This document shows, one piece after another, positions 33,829-43,163 of a DNA stretch of 64,000 nucleotides; position 1 is the stretch's first letter, and each line of letters starts with the position of its first letter. Source of the stretch: Vibrio tubiashii (GTDB lineage Bacteria; Pseudomonadota; Gammaproteobacteria; Enterobacterales; Vibrionaceae); NCBI GenBank assembly GCA_000775715.1, contig JRWQ01000019.1:1-64000 (forward strand). The letters run 5' to 3'. The notes under the pieces are model-generated. The model ran no database searches. It was not told the DNA's origin and saw nothing but the letters and a program-made list of their open reading frames with translations. The translations under genes and the position numbers were made by a program.

Positions 33829-34569
33829 ATGAGAATCCACGCCTTTCATCACTTGTATCAACACCGTTTAGACCTTTCTACCAAACCATTTATTGCACGT
33901 GGTAGTAAAGTGGCACGCTGCAAATATTGCCAAGTGGCAGAAAAAGATTGCTTGTGTACATACCAGCCCGACGTCGAAAGTGACATTGCGGTGATGCTAA
34001 TCCTATCGGAGAACGAAGTCTTCAAACCAAGCAATACAGGGCGCTTGATTCTCGACACGGTAAAAGATGGTTACGCTTATCAATGGAGCCGAACAGAACC
34101 GTCGCAAGAGATGCTTTCTGTTCTGAGTAACCCTAAATATCAGCCTATTGTTGTGTTCCCAGATGAATACGTTGCAGACGAAAACAGGCTGATAGATAGT
34201 GACGCGGTAACAAGTCTCGATAGCAAAGTACCGCTGTTTATATTTCTAGACGGCAGTTGGCGTGAGGCAAGACGCATGTTCAACAAGTCTCCCTATTTAG
34301 ACCGACTGCCCGTGATGTCGATCAGCCCCGATTCAGTTTCTAATTACATGATGCGTCGTTCAGACAACGAACAACACTTAGCGACAGCTGAGGTAGCGAG
34401 CTTAGTATTTGATGCATTTGGCTACAAGTCGTTAGCTGATACGATGCAAGCATGGTTTGAGGTTTTTCGTGAAAGCTATATGAATAGTAAGACACGAATC
34501 AAACCAGATGAAACGAAACCAGCTCTGAATCGTTTCATTAACCAGAACAGAAACGAGAAACGTATCTAA
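33829..34569 (+). CDS. DTW-domain protein, probable tRNA-uridine aminocarboxypropyltransferase
   Basis: This 246-residue DTW/TapT-family protein has an N-terminal zinc-ribbon-like C-x2-C-x6-C-x-C (Cys31, 34, 41, 43), the substrate loop EVFKPSNTGRL, and the family motif as DGSW (141-144; consensus D-x-T-W). TapT makes acp3U at tRNA position 47 from S-adenosylmethionine. A lysine/arginine-rich tail suits RNA binding. TapT itself cannot be told from a paralogue by sequence alone. Confidence 0.85.
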   Translation: MRIHAFHHLYQHRLDLSTKPFIARGSKVARCKYCQVAEKDCLCTYQPDVESDIAVMLILSENEVFKPSNTGRLILDTVKDGYAYQWSRTEPSQEMLSVLSNPKYQPIVVFPDEYVADENRLIDSDAVTSLDSKVPLFIFLDGSWREARRMFNKSPYLDRLPVMSISPDSVSNYMMRRSDNEQHLATAEVASLVFDAFGYKSLADTMQAWFEVFRESYMNSKTRIKPDETKPALNRFINQNRNEKRI

Positions 34570-34714
34570 ATTATGACAACTCGTTGCACACAGGCTGTGC
34601 AGTCGGTCGCATCTAGAGGGTAAATTGGTGTCAAATCACAGTTTGTAGGCGTAGCAATATGGATAATATGCAAATTAAACCGATTTTTTGAGTTATTTTT
34701 CTGGGAGAGATGAG

Positions 34715-35623
34715 ATGTACTACGGCTTTGACGTTGGTGGCACTAAGATTGAATTTGGTGCATTTAACGAAAATTTACAGCGAGTTGCGACTGAGCGAGT
34801 ACCAACGCCAACGGATGATTATGCGTTATTGGTAGAAACCATCGCGGGTTTGGTTAGTAAATACGATCAAGAATTTGCTTGTGAAGGCAAGATTGGTCTT
34901 GGCCTGCCAGGCATGGAAGATGCAGATGATGCAACGGTTTTAACTGTTAACGTACCCGCTGCGAAAGGTAAGCCTCTACGAGCTGATTTAGAAGCGAAAA
35001 TCGGCCGCAGTGTTAAAATAGAAAACGATGCTAACTGTTTTGCTCTTTCTGAAGCTTGGGATGAAGAGCTGAAAGATGAGCCTTCAGTAATGGGCTTAAT
35101 CCTTGGCACTGGTTTTGGTGGCGGTTTGATTTACGACGGTGCTGTATTCTCTGGTCGCAACCATGTAGCTGGTGAATTTGGTCATATGCGCCTACCGATC
35201 GACGCTTGGTTCCATTTAGGTGAAAATGCGCCTTTGCTTGGCTGTGGTTGTGGTAACAAAGGTTGTCTAGATAACTATTTATCCGGTCGTGGTTTCGAAC
35301 TTATCTACGCTCATTACTTTGGTGAAGAGAAGAAAGCGATTGAGATTATCAAAGCGTACGAAGCAGGCGAAGAGAAAGCATGTGAGCACGTTGAGCGTTT
35401 TATGGAGCTATTGGCGATCTGTTTCGCTAACATCTTTACTGCTAACGACCCACACGTTGTTGTTCTTGGTGGTGGCCTTTCTAACTTCGAACTCATTTAC
35501 GAAGAGATGCCAAAACGTGTACCAAAACACCTACTTTCAGTCGCTAAGTGCCCTAAAATCATCAAAGCAAAACACGGTGATTCAGGCGGCGTTCGTGGTG
35601 CTGCGTTCTTGAACATCAAGTAA
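34715..35623 (+). CDS. nagK: N-acetyl-D-glucosamine kinase NagK (ROK family)
   Basis: This ROK kinase of about 302 residues is colinear with E. coli Nag[42 protein letters not shown] (catalytic Asp), [10 protein letters not shown], and the zinc-binding [17 protein letters not shown]. It phosphorylates GlcNAc from chitin and wall recycling to GlcNAc-6-P. The start ATG 34715 follows GGGAGAGATGAG; the TTG at 34688 is unlikely. It is monocistronic with a strong terminator. Confidence 0.93.
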   Translation: MYYGFDVGGTKIEFGAFNENLQRVATERVPTPTDDYALLVETIAGLVSKYDQEFACEGKIGLGLPGMEDADDATVLTVNVPAAKGKPLRADLEAKIGRSVKIENDANCFALSEAWDEELKDEPSVMGLILGTGFGGGLIYDGAVFSGRNHVAGEFGHMRLPIDAWFHLGENAPLLGCGCGNKGCLDNYLSGRGFELIYAHYFGEEKKAIEIIKAYEAGEEKACEHVERFMELLAICFANIFTANDPHVVVLGGGLSNFELIYEEMPKRVPKHLLSVAKCPKIIKAKHGDSGGVRGAAFLNIK

Positions 35624-35638
35624 CACCAAACAGATACT

Positions 35639-35666
35639 AAAAGGGCTGCGATTGCAGCCCTTTTTT
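35639..35666. terminator. Intrinsic terminator of nagK
   Basis: The hairpin AAGGGCTGC-GATT-GCAGCCCTT is followed by TTTT; it also lies downstream of the convergent DUF2960 gene. Confidence 0.92.
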
Positions 35667-35675
35667 GTGACATTG

Positions 35676-35945
35676 TTATGGTTTGTCTTTTTTACCAACG
35701 CCTAAGTTTTCTTTTTGCTGAAGGGTAATACGCCCAAAACCAAGTTTCTTGAAGTGGTTATCGCGATAGTTACGAACCGCTTTCGTGTCAGAAATCGCTT
35801 CAATTTGCTGTTCCATCTTCAAATATTCAGTAATGTCGATACCCTCAGCTTCAGCGACGGCTTCGTGAATATTACGATGTTGTTGATAAGAGAAGGTTAA
35901 TGTTTTCTCTTCATCTTTGTAGGTGTACAGGATTGTGCGCGCCAT
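35676..35945 (-). CDS. DUF2960 family protein
   Basis: This 89-residue basic cytoplasmic protein begins MARTILYTYKDEEKTLTFSY, matching my recollection of the DUF2960 family of Vibrio and relatives. No catalytic or metal motif is visible; the function is unknown. The start at 35945 is the usual family start; an in-frame extension to 35966 is possible. The mobB-moeA terminator lies just upstream. Confidence 0.78.
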   Translation of the reverse strand: MARTILYTYKDEEKTLTFSYQQHRNIHEAVAEAEGIDITEYLKMEQQIEAISDTKAVRNYRDNHFKKLGFGRITLQQKENLGVGKKDKP

Positions 35946-35964
35946 AAGTGGTTCCAAAACAGTC

Positions 35965-35991
35965 AAAATAAAAGGCCAGCTTGGCTGACCT
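35965..35991 (-). terminator. Terminator of the mob/moe operon
   Basis: Minus strand: GGTCAGC-CAA-GCTGGCC (one G-U pair) followed by TTTTATTTT, immediately after the mobB-moeA stop. Confidence 0.78.
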
Positions 35992-36002
35992 GATTCATTG
36001 GG

Positions 36003-37772
36003 CTAGATTCTGCCTTGTAACGGGATAATTGTCACGCTTTCACCTGCTTTTACCGTATCAACCGCAGGAGAAATCTCGATGAGACAGTTGGCTTCACTCA
36101 TAGAGCGCAGAATTCCTGAGCCTTGCTTTCCTGTGGTACTCACTATTAGCTGTCCGTTAGTATCGAGCTTATACACACCGCGACTAAATTCAGTACGGCC
36201 TTGGCGAGAGCGTAGGTTCTCTGAAGCGACCGCGTTAACTTTGAGCGGTTGCCAAGCAAGTTCACCTTGCATCTTTCTAAGCGCTGGTTCTACAAAGTTA
36301 ATGAAGGAAACCATTACAGCGACGGGGTTTCCCGGTAGACCGAAAAATGGTTTATTTTGAATCTGGCCAAAGGCAAGTGGGCGACCTGGCCTCATATTAA
36401 TGCGCCAAAAGTCAATGTGACCAAGCTTTTCAAGTGCTAGTTTGATGTAGTCGGCATCTCCGACCGAAACGCCACCAGACGTTATAACGACATCCGCTTG
36501 TGACGCTGCTTTTTCTAGCGCCTCGATCATTAACCCCTCATCGTCTTTGATAATGCCAAAGTCGAGGACCTCACAGCCAAGCTTTTGCAGCATGCCTATA
36601 ATCGTAAAACGATTAGAGTCGTAGATAGAGTTAGCTTGCTGTGCTGAGCCTGGATCTTGAACTTCGTCGCCAGTTGAGAAAATGGCAACTTTGAGCTTAC
36701 GCAGTACGTTACAGTCAGCAAACCCTAGCGAAGCGAGCATGCCCATTTCAGCAGAAGTAATTCTTTGGCCTGCTGAAAACACTGCCGCACCTGTTGCTAA
36801 GTCTTCACCGGCTTGGCGTACATTCTGCCCGGTTTTAATTGTTGCATTGAACGTGACGGCGTCACCATGTTGTTGCGCCTGTTCGCGCATAATGACAGTA
36901 TCGCCATTTTTTGGGGTTGGTGCACCAGTCATAATTTTTACCGCTTGTCCTAGCTCAAGCGGTTTGTCGTATGCGTGTCCGGCAAGCACTTCTGCGACGA
37001 CTTCGAAACTATCTAACCCAGCGTCTTCGCCGCGAATAGCGTAACCATCCATCGCGGAATTGGTGTATTGCGGTACGTTTACCGGAGAAATAACATCCTC
37101 AGAAAGAACGCGCCCAGCAGCTTGTGTGATTAGACACGTTTCGGAGTCTATAACCTCATTAACCAGCGACAAAATCTTCTCTCGTCCCTGTTCAACGGAC
37201 AAAAATGCAGGGGATAGGGTATCGCAGCAAGCAGCGTCGTTTTTCTTCCCTGATTCAGTGGCATTAGCATATTGAATGACAAACTCGGCAATTGCGTCGA
37301 GGTCATTAATGTCCATCTGCGGCAGTTGAGTATCAGAAACTGATGTGTCAGCAGCGATAGCAATGATATTGTCGTCGTTGTTATAAAGCCAAGGTTTGCC
37401 CACTTGTTCACGGTGTAGTTCAATTTTTGGGAAGGCAATGTTTTTACACCCTTCGACCAGAACGATATTGAGTTTTTCGCAATCAAAGCGTGACAGTAGA
37501 TAGGCAAACTCAGACTCAGCTTCCGGAGTTTCGGTCATCAAAGCAAATCGATTTCGTGACGAAATCAGCATCTGTGATGCGCCTGCTTTTCTTAAGCGAT
37601 AGCTGTCTTTACCCTCTTTATCTACATCGAAGTTATGGTGGGCATGCTTGAGCATACCGACTCTTAGACCGGATTCAGTCAGTTTAGGCAGTAGTGCTTC
37701 TAGAAGAGTCGTCTTGCCTGTACCTGAATACGCTGCAAAACCAAGTATTGGGATAGGGAGGGTATAAGTCAT
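36003..37772 (-). CDS. MobB-MoeA fusion, molybdenum cofactor biosynthesis
   Basis: This 589-residue bifunctional protein has an N-terminal MobB GTPase domain (about 1-170) with P-loop SGTGKT (16-21), which assists guanylation of the cofactor. The C-terminal MoeA domain (about 185-589) has NSAMDGYA, the MPT-binding TGDEV and SGGVSVGDAD, and inserts molybdate or tungstate into molybdopterin-AMP. The gene shares one base (37772) with mobA, an operon that would supply guanylated cofactor to the formate dehydrogenase at 55 kb. The fusion joins two consecutive pathway steps. Confidence 0.93.
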   Translation of the reverse strand: MTYTLPIPILGFAAYSGTGKTTLLEALLPKLTESGLRVGMLKHAHHNFDVDKEGKDSYRLRKAGASQMLISSRNRFALMTETPEAESEFAYLLSRFDCEKLNIVLVEGCKNIAFPKIELHREQVGKPWLYNNDDNIIAIAADTSVSDTQLPQMDINDLDAIAEFVIQYANATESGKKNDAACCDTLSPAFLSVEQGREKILSLVNEVIDSETCLITQAAGRVLSEDVISPVNVPQYTNSAMDGYAIRGEDAGLDSFEVVAEVLAGHAYDKPLELGQAVKIMTGAPTPKNGDTVIMREQAQQHGDAVTFNATIKTGQNVRQAGEDLATGAAVFSAGQRITSAEMGMLASLGFADCNVLRKLKVAIFSTGDEVQDPGSAQQANSIYDSNRFTIIGMLQKLGCEVLDFGIIKDDEGLMIEALEKAASQADVVITSGGVSVGDADYIKLALEKLGHIDFWRINMRPGRPLAFGQIQNKPFFGLPGNPVAVMVSFINFVEPALRKMQGELAWQPLKVNAVASENLRSRQGRTEFSRGVYKLDTNGQLIVSTTGKQGSGILRSMSEANCLIEISPAVDTVKAGESVTIIPLQGRI

Positions 37773-38377
37773 CAGCTAAGGGTTCCAAATTGTGTCAGTT
37801 CTTCAGGCGTATTAAGATTTACAAAGCAATTCGGTGAATCGCTAAAGTCAACATATTGAGTGTTGCACTCTTTGTATAAAAGGATGATTTTACGATCACC
37901 ACGCTGTAAAAACGCCGTAAGCTTAGGCAAAACGCGCTTGTTATAAAGGGTAAAAACAGGTTGTTGATATTCTCCATCATGAGCGACAAGAATATCGGTA
38001 TCGTCATTGGCAGCTTGGCAAAATCGCTCAACTAAATCTGGGTTAATTTGCGGGCTATCACAGGGAACAAAACCAACCCAATCAGTTGGAGCATGAATTA
38101 AGCCAGCGTGAATACCGCCCATTGGACCAGGATAGCCTTCGAAATGGTCAGAAAATACTGCGCCAAACTGTTGATACGCCTCCTGGTTGCGGTTCGCGTT
38201 GATCAGGATGTTGTCAACTTGAAGCGATAAACGGTCGATGACATGTTGAATAAGCGGCCTGCCGTTGAGTTGCACCAAGCCTTTATCTTGGCCTCCCATA
38301 CGGCTTGCTTGACCACCAGCTAAAATTACCCAGCTCGTTTCTTTGGCTTGAAGCATATTTAAAGTCTTTGGCATCAT
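37772..38377 (-). CDS. mobA: Molybdenum cofactor guanylyltransferase MobA
   Basis: This nucleotidyltransferase of about 201 residues attaches GMP to molybdopterin. The GTP-binding signature [18 protein letters not shown] is intact, followed by [17 protein letters not shown] and FVPCDSPQ (metal Asp). The start is uncertain: 38377 or 38374 (MMPKTL or MPKTL) fits the family; a TTG at 38422 would add 15 residues. A weak sigma-70-like promoter (TTGCAA, 17 nt, TAGCTT) lies upstream. Confidence 0.92.
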   Translation of the reverse strand: MMPKTLNMLQAKETSWVILAGGQASRMGGQDKGLVQLNGRPLIQHVIDRLSLQVDNILINANRNQEAYQQFGAVFSDHFEGYPGPMGGIHAGLIHAPTDWVGFVPCDSPQINPDLVERFCQAANDDTDILVAHDGEYQQPVFTLYNKRVLPKLTAFLQRGDRKIILLYKECNTQYVDFSDSPNCFVNLNTPEELTQFGTLS

Positions 38378-38565
38378 ATTATTGTTAGTTTCGAACTCTA
38401 GCAAATCTCGCTTCTCGATCAAGCTATCAAACCACTGCTAACTATATTTAGGGCATGACGTAAGCTATAAATTGAGAAGATAGCTTGCAATATTATGTAT
38501 TTTGTAAATTAAGAGCAGGGAATATTGTGATCTCTAACGGATAACGAAAGTGAGGATTAAACGTT

Positions 38566-39144
38566 ATGAAACCGCAATTACTTGTTACTTTTCCAATGTT
38601 ACTATTAGCGACAAGCAGCGTATTTGCTGCTGATTCGGTAAGCGGCCCATATCTTGGTGCTGGCCTTGGTGTCGCTCAATCTGCGGATACTGACAACCAT
38701 GGCGACTTGGACCCGCACGGCTTAGGTTACAACCTTTACGGTGGTTACTACTTCAACCGTATCGTCGGCATCGAAGGCCAATACAGCGATTACGGTGATA
38801 TGAAAGCCAACGGTCAAAAAAGTATGGCACCGACTTCAGCATCTATTGCAGCAAACCTTGGCTACACTTTTGACAATGGAATTCGTCCATTTGCACTTGT
38901 TGGCCTAAGTTATGTCGACTTACACGCCAATGATAGCGCAAACATGTCTGACGATACTGGTACAGGCTTTCACTTTGGGCTAGGCGTTGAATATTCCCCC
39001 TTACCAAACCTGACACTAAGAGCTGTTTCTCAAGCTGATGCAGTTAATGTTGAAAACTACACCATAAGCAATAGTACAGTACATACCGATGACAGCACAC
39101 TAGCATTTAACTCTGTGTCTATCGGCGCTGCCTATAAGTTCTAG
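38566..39144 (+). CDS. Outer-membrane beta-barrel protein (OmpA/AcfA-like porin family)
   Basis: This 192-residue protein has a signal peptide (1-21, ending VFAA) and an eight-stranded barrel pattern of alternating hydrophobic residues: GPYLGAGLGVAQS, YNLYGGYYFNRIVGIEGQY, FHFGLGVEYSP. It ends in AAYKF, the terminal Phe used by the Bam machinery. It lacks a peptidoglycan-binding domain. The function is unknown; it lies between mobA and tupABC but has its own orientation. Confidence 0.85.
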   Translation: MKPQLLVTFPMLLLATSSVFAADSVSGPYLGAGLGVAQSADTDNHGDLDPHGLGYNLYGGYYFNRIVGIEGQYSDYGDMKANGQKSMAPTSASIAANLGYTFDNGIRPFALVGLSYVDLHANDSANMSDDTGTGFHFGLGVEYSPLPNLTLRAVSQADAVNVENYTISNSTVHTDDSTLAFNSVSIGAAYKF

Positions 39145-39160
39145 ATGCACTGATTGCTAC

Positions 39161-39189
39161 CACCGAGGTTCACAACTTTAACCTCGGTG
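39161..39189. other. Perfect 10-bp hairpin between the porin gene and tupC
   Basis: CACCGAGGTT / AACCTCGGTG with a 9-nt loop lies between convergent genes. No good T-run follows on either strand, so it may be an mRNA end-stabiliser or a weak terminator. Confidence 0.55.
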
Positions 39190-39195
39190 CTCTGG

Positions 39196-39927
39196 TTAAC
39201 TTCTGCTGCCGATTTTCGACGTTACCGATTTGTCTTTCAAAACAACGACATTATTTAACTCAAAGTCACTGTTAGAGTATTGCTTGAGCCCAAGATCACT
39301 GATAACCCACTGTTTATTACATAGCTCGGTTAACGCATTCTGCTGATGACTCGTGATGACAATACTCGAACCACGGTAAAGTAGATCGTTAGCCATCATC
39401 ACCAAACGCTCGATAGATTCTTGATCGAGTGAGGCACTTGGCTCGTCCATCAGTAAAATTGAAGGCTTTAATATCCAAGCTCGCGCCATCGCTACGCGCT
39501 GCTTTTCTCCGCCAGAAAGTACAGAAATGTGTTCGTCAGCTAAAGTCTCTAAACCAACCATGCGCAGAGCAGTAATGACTTGCGCGCGTTTGTCTTTGGC
39601 AGTTTGTTTAACATAGCGAATGCCATAGACAACGTTTTCATACACGGTACCATCAAAAAGGTAAGGTGACTGATGTAGGTAGATCACGCCATTTCTACCT
39701 GCGCGAGAGAAGAGGCGATTAAACCATGTGTCATTAGGCGCGCTAACTGTTCCCGTGGTTGGCTTCATTAAGCCAGAAAGGATCTTGAGTAGAGTGGTTT
39801 TTCCAACCCCGTTGTCGCCACGTAAATAGATAGCATCATTGGGCCCAATGGACAGAGAAGGGATGTGGAACAGAATCCGCTCATTAAAGCGCATCAATAG
39901 TTGCTGGGCGCTTATTTTTATCGTCAT
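39196..39927 (-). CDS. tupC: Tungstate ABC transporter ATP-binding protein TupC
   Basis: This 243-residue ABC ATPase has Walker [12 protein letters not shown] (about 34-44), Q-loop LHQSPYLF, signature LSGGEKQRVAMARAW, Walker B ILLMDEPSASLD and the switch His in ITSHQQ. As the third gene of tupABC, it energises tungstate uptake. It starts 9 nt after tupB. It could in principle serve molybdate too; the substrate assignment rests on TupA. Confidence 0.9.
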   Translation of the reverse strand: MTIKISAQQLLMRFNERILFHIPSLSIGPNDAIYLRGDNGVGKTTLLKILSGLMKPTTGTVSAPNDTWFNRLFSRAGRNGVIYLHQSPYLFDGTVYENVVYGIRYVKQTAKDKRAQVITALRMVGLETLADEHISVLSGGEKQRVAMARAWILKPSILLMDEPSASLDQESIERLVMMANDLLYRGSSIVITSHQQNALTELCNKQWVISDLGLKQYSNSDFELNNVVVLKDKSVTSKIGSRS

Positions 39928-39936
39928 TTTGCCCCT

Positions 39937-40635
39937 TTAAGTCCTTAAATAGCCTTTTCCACGCATGCTGGTTAGCATGAAATTCAACGCCAATGCTAAA
40001 GTTAGCAACACAATTCCCAACGCTACACCTTGGGCAAATGCCCCTTTATGACTCTCCATCGCAATCGCAGTGGGTATGTTTCTGGTCATACCCATTATGT
40101 TACCGCCAACCATAGTCGAACAACCCACCTCAGTCACAATGCGAGAAAACGCCGCAATTGCCGCAGCCAACAAAGGAAAGCGAGTTTCCCAAATCATGGT
40201 TGCGATAACGCGAGGAATTGATGCGCCAAGGGTTATAGATGTTTCAACCGCTCTGCGATCACTCGATTGAAGTGCGCCGTGCATCATAGAAACCAAAACA
40301 GGAAAGCCAATCAGCATTTGACCGACGATCATGGCCTTTTGGGTAAACAGCATTTGCCAATCCCCGAGCGGCCCTGCCCGTGACAACAGAATATAGAGCA
40401 GCAAACCAATCACGACAGTTGGAATCGCTTGTAACGTATTAATCAGCGATAAGAATACCCACTTACCTTTAAAGTCGGTATAAGCCAACACAAAAGAGAA
40501 CATGATTGCCGGAAACAGGACAATAGAAATTGCAGTGAGCGAGACACTAAAGGAGACCGCAACGATCTCCCATAGCTCTTTGTCAAAGCTCACAAGTAAT
40601 GTCAGTGCATCTAGAGTGGTTTGCCACAAGGTCAT
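39937..40635 (-). CDS. tupB: Tungstate ABC transporter permease TupB
   Basis: This 232-residue inner-membrane permease has about five to six helices and the BPD_transp_1 coupling motif (VETSITLGASIPRVIATMIW, the EAA loop). It closely follows tupA (6-nt gap) and precedes tupC. It has the size of TupB/WtpB-type permeases. Confidence 0.9.
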   Translation of the reverse strand: MTLWQTTLDALTLLVSFDKELWEIVAVSFSVSLTAISIVLFPAIMFSFVLAYTDFKGKWVFLSLINTLQAIPTVVIGLLLYILLSRAGPLGDWQMLFTQKAMIVGQMLIGFPVLVSMMHGALQSSDRRAVETSITLGASIPRVIATMIWETRFPLLAAAIAAFSRIVTEVGCSTMVGGNIMGMTRNIPTAIAMESHKGAFAQGVALGIVLLTLALALNFMLTSMRGKGYLRT

Positions 40636-40641
40636 CGAAGA

Positions 40642-41457
40642 TTATTTCTCGTTGGCGTTGGCCACAAACAGTTGCTTGCCATTGAGTTTAAAGTCGTTGA
40701 TCAATTTTTGTCCTTTTGGATTAACCAGCCAGTCACTAAACTGTTTTGCACCTTGGTAGTTGATTCCTGGGTAGCGCTCTGGGTTGACTAAGATAACTTG
40801 ATAAGGGTTAAACAACTTTTTGTCACCTTGGAACAGGATTTCAAGATCGAGTTTGTTGTTGTAAGCCAACCATGTACCGCGGTCAGTCATAGTATAGCCT
40901 TGCATTTCATTCGCCATGTTTAGAGTTGGCCCCATACCCTGACCAACACTACGGTAGCCGCCAAAGTTTGGTTCGATTTGAGTTTGCTCCCAGATACCTT
41001 TCTCTTTTTTGTGCGTACCGGAGTCATCGCCGCGAGAAACGAAGGTCACATTATTAGTCGCGATATTTTTAAATACTTCAGCAACATCTTGTTGCTGTTT
41101 GATCTTAGCCGGATCAGAGTGGGGACCGACGATCACAAAATCGTTGTACATCAGCTTACGAGGTAAAACGCCATAGCCTTTATCGACAAAGGCTGCTTCG
41201 GCTTTTGGTGCGTGAGTCATCACCAAATCGACGTCACCATTTTCACCCATTTTTAGTGATTTACCTGTACCCGCAGCAATAACATCAACTCGGTAACCAG
41301 TATCTTTCTCAAATTCAGGTAGTAAGTAATCTAGTAGACCTGAATGATAGGTACTGGTGGTCGTCGCTAGACGAATGTGGGAGTCGTCTGCTGAATGCGC
41401 TGAACTGGCGACGAGGGAGATTGTCGCGGTTGCTAATGTAAATGCTATTTTTTTCAT
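40642..41457 (-). CDS. tupA: Tungstate-binding periplasmic protein TupA
   Basis: This 271-residue solute-binding protein has a signal peptide (1-22, ending SAHS) and the TupA oxyanion-site motif ATTTSTYHSGLLDYLLP. VSRGDDSGTHKKE contains further anion ligands typical of TupA rather than ModA. It delivers tungstate to TupBC. The gene has a consensus sigma-54 promoter about 95 bp upstream, which is unusual for an oxyanion transporter and links it to the divergent regulator. Confidence 0.92.
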   Translation of the reverse strand: MKKIAFTLATATISLVASSAHSADDSHIRLATTTSTYHSGLLDYLLPEFEKDTGYRVDVIAAGTGKSLKMGENGDVDLVMTHAPKAEAAFVDKGYGVLPRKLMYNDFVIVGPHSDPAKIKQQQDVAEVFKNIATNNVTFVSRGDDSGTHKKEKGIWEQTQIEPNFGGYRSVGQGMGPTLNMANEMQGYTMTDRGTWLAYNNKLDLEILFQGDKKLFNPYQVILVNPERYPGINYQGAKQFSDWLVNPKGQKLINDFKLNGKQLFVANANEK

Positions 41458-41550
41458 CTTATTCTCATTCCATTTAATCCATTTTGGCCAAACAATTTGT
41501 TTAAAACAATCCTAAGCCGTTGACGGTTTGATTATAAATCGCAATGCATA

Positions 41551-41570
41551 ATAGCAATCTTAGTGCCAAG
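41551..41570 (-). promoter_or_regulatory. Sigma-54 promoter of tupABC
   Basis: The minus strand reads CTTGGCACTAAGATTGCTAT, an essentially perfect TGGCAC-N5-TTGCW with GG-N10-GC spacing (CC 41566-41567, GC 41554-41555). The predicted start is about 41542, giving a leader of about 85 nt to tupA. Confidence 0.88.
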
Positions 41571-41620
41571 AATATGTGACGCTTTTCAAACGAAATATCA
41601 ATGACTTATATATAGTTAGG

Positions 41621-41650
41621 TTGACGAGGGACAAAATGTCTCACATTTAT
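41621..41650 (+). promoter_or_regulatory. Putative sigma-70 promoter of the regulator gene, overlapping its operator
   Basis: -35 TTGACG (41621-41626) and a weak -10 ATTTAT (41645-41650) are 18 nt apart. The palindromic operator at 41627-41643 fills the spacer almost exactly, which suggests autorepression. Confidence 0.45.
41627..41643. promoter_or_regulatory. Operator shared with the formate dehydrogenase operon
   Basis: AGGGACAAAATGTCTCA matches 15 of 17 positions of the perfect palindrome TGAGACAAAATGTCTCA found (reverse strand) at 52517-52533. It is centred about 68 bp upstream of the -24 element of tupABC, a normal enhancer distance. Confidence 0.78.
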
Positions 41651-41714
41651 TAAGTAGCGGATGGATAAACTTGGTACACTCTGTCCCAATTGCCTCATAT
41701 GGATAGTGTTTATT

Positions 41715-43163
41715 ATGCCTTCTTTTTTCGACTCAAATAAAACTTCACAATACCAAGCATTTTCGGTTCTTGTCGTGGATGACGAGGTCGGTATGCAAAC
41801 CATTTTAAACAAAGCACTTAGCAAATGGTTTGCAAAAGTAGACTGTGTTGGAAGTATCGAACAAGCAGAGCAACTAAGAAGCACTAGCCACTATGATTTG
41901 ATCATATTAGACATCAACTTACCGGGCCGCTCAGGCATTGAATGGGAAGAAGCATTCAACGATTCAGATAAAAAGTGCGACGTGATCTTTATGACCGGAT
42001 ATGCGGATCTTGAAACAGCGATTTCTGCATTAAAACTTGGGGCGTCCGACTTTATTCTTAAGCCATTCAACCTCGAGCAGATGCTGCAGGCGGTCCAACG
42101 TTGCGTTGATAAGCGTTTAGTGCAACGTCATCAGTTTGCGCTGCATCATCAAGTAATGCGTCATGTCACGACAGACATTGTTGGCGGCTCTGAGAAAACC
42201 GCACTGCTTAAGCAGTTGATTACCCAGTTTGCTCCATCACGCGCCTCTGTTTTAATTGAGGGTGAGTCCGGAACAGGTAAAGAGCTTGTCGCGCATGGCA
42301 TTCATGAGTCTAGTCAGCGTAACGGTCCTTTTGTGCCGATTAATTGTGGTGCCATTGCTCCTGAACTGCTTGAGAGTGAACTATTTGGTCACAATGCTGG
42401 CGCCTTTACTGGAGCGAAAAAGAGTCGAGAAGGGCTATTCCGTGTTGCTAGCGGTGGCACACTTTTCCTCGATGAAATTGGCGAGATGCCACTAGCGATG
42501 CAGTCGGCTCTGTTACGCGTTCTAGAACAACGCACCATTCGCCCTGTTGGCGGGGAAAAAGAGATTTCGGTTGATGTTCGCGTGGTGGCAGCGACAAACC
42601 GAAACCTGCAACAGGAGGTTAACAAAGGCAACTTTCGCGCCGATCTTTTCTATCGTTTAAACGTGCTCAAGATAGATGTAGCGCCATTAAGAGAGCGCAA
42701 AGCTGATCTTATCGAACTTGTGCCATTTTTTACTAAGATGCTCGCTGCCGAGTTAGGAATGCCAAACCCAAACTGGGCGCATGAAGACGTACTGGCGATG
42801 AACGAATACGATTGGCCGGGCAATATTCGTGAGTTGAAGAACCTAATTGAGCGCTGCATTTTACTCGGCAAACCACCGGCACACTATTGGCGTGAGATAC
42901 ATGGTGAGACGCTAAAGCCGTCGGTAACCATGACAGTATCAAGCGGCGCTGAAGTCATTGAACTCACCGGCAAGGGCAGTCTAGGCGAAGGTTATCCAAA
43001 CTCTTGGTCTTTAAAGCAGGTCGAGCGTGCCCATATACAACAGTTAGTTGATTATCATGACGGCAATAAATCTGCCGCGGCTAGGGACTTAGGTGTTGCT
43101 AGAAAGACCTTAGAGCGTAAATTTAAGGAGTGGGATAGCGAGGAGCCAAGCTATGTCGGGTAG
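41715..43163 (+). CDS. Sigma-54-dependent response regulator (candidate tungstate/formate dehydrogenase activator)
   Basis: This NtrC-class activator of about 482 residues has phospho-acceptor Asp66 in LIILDINLPGRSG, an AAA+ domain with Walker A GESGTGKE, the loop GAFTGA intact, and Walker B GGTLFLDEIGEMP. The C-terminal Fis-type helix-turn-helix is GNKSAAARDLGVARKTLERK. Its start is placed at 41715; an upstream in-frame ATG (41661) would add 18 residues. It is divergent from tupABC and overlaps the kinase gene by 11 nt. Matching palindromes before tupABC and the formate dehydrogenase operon make it their probable activator (inference). Confidence 0.88.
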   Translation: MPSFFDSNKTSQYQAFSVLVVDDEVGMQTILNKALSKWFAKVDCVGSIEQAEQLRSTSHYDLIILDINLPGRSGIEWEEAFNDSDKKCDVIFMTGYADLETAISALKLGASDFILKPFNLEQMLQAVQRCVDKRLVQRHQFALHHQVMRHVTTDIVGGSEKTALLKQLITQFAPSRASVLIEGESGTGKELVAHGIHESSQRNGPFVPINCGAIAPELLESELFGHNAGAFTGAKKSREGLFRVASGGTLFLDEIGEMPLAMQSALLRVLEQRTIRPVGGEKEISVDVRVVAATNRNLQQEVNKGNFRADLFYRLNVLKIDVAPLRERKADLIELVPFFTKMLAAELGMPNPNWAHEDVLAMNEYDWPGNIRELKNLIERCILLGKPPAHYWREIHGETLKPSVTMTVSSGAEVIELTGKGSLGEGYPNSWSLKQVERAHIQQLVDYHDGNKSAAARDLGVARKTLERKFKEWDSEEPSYVG

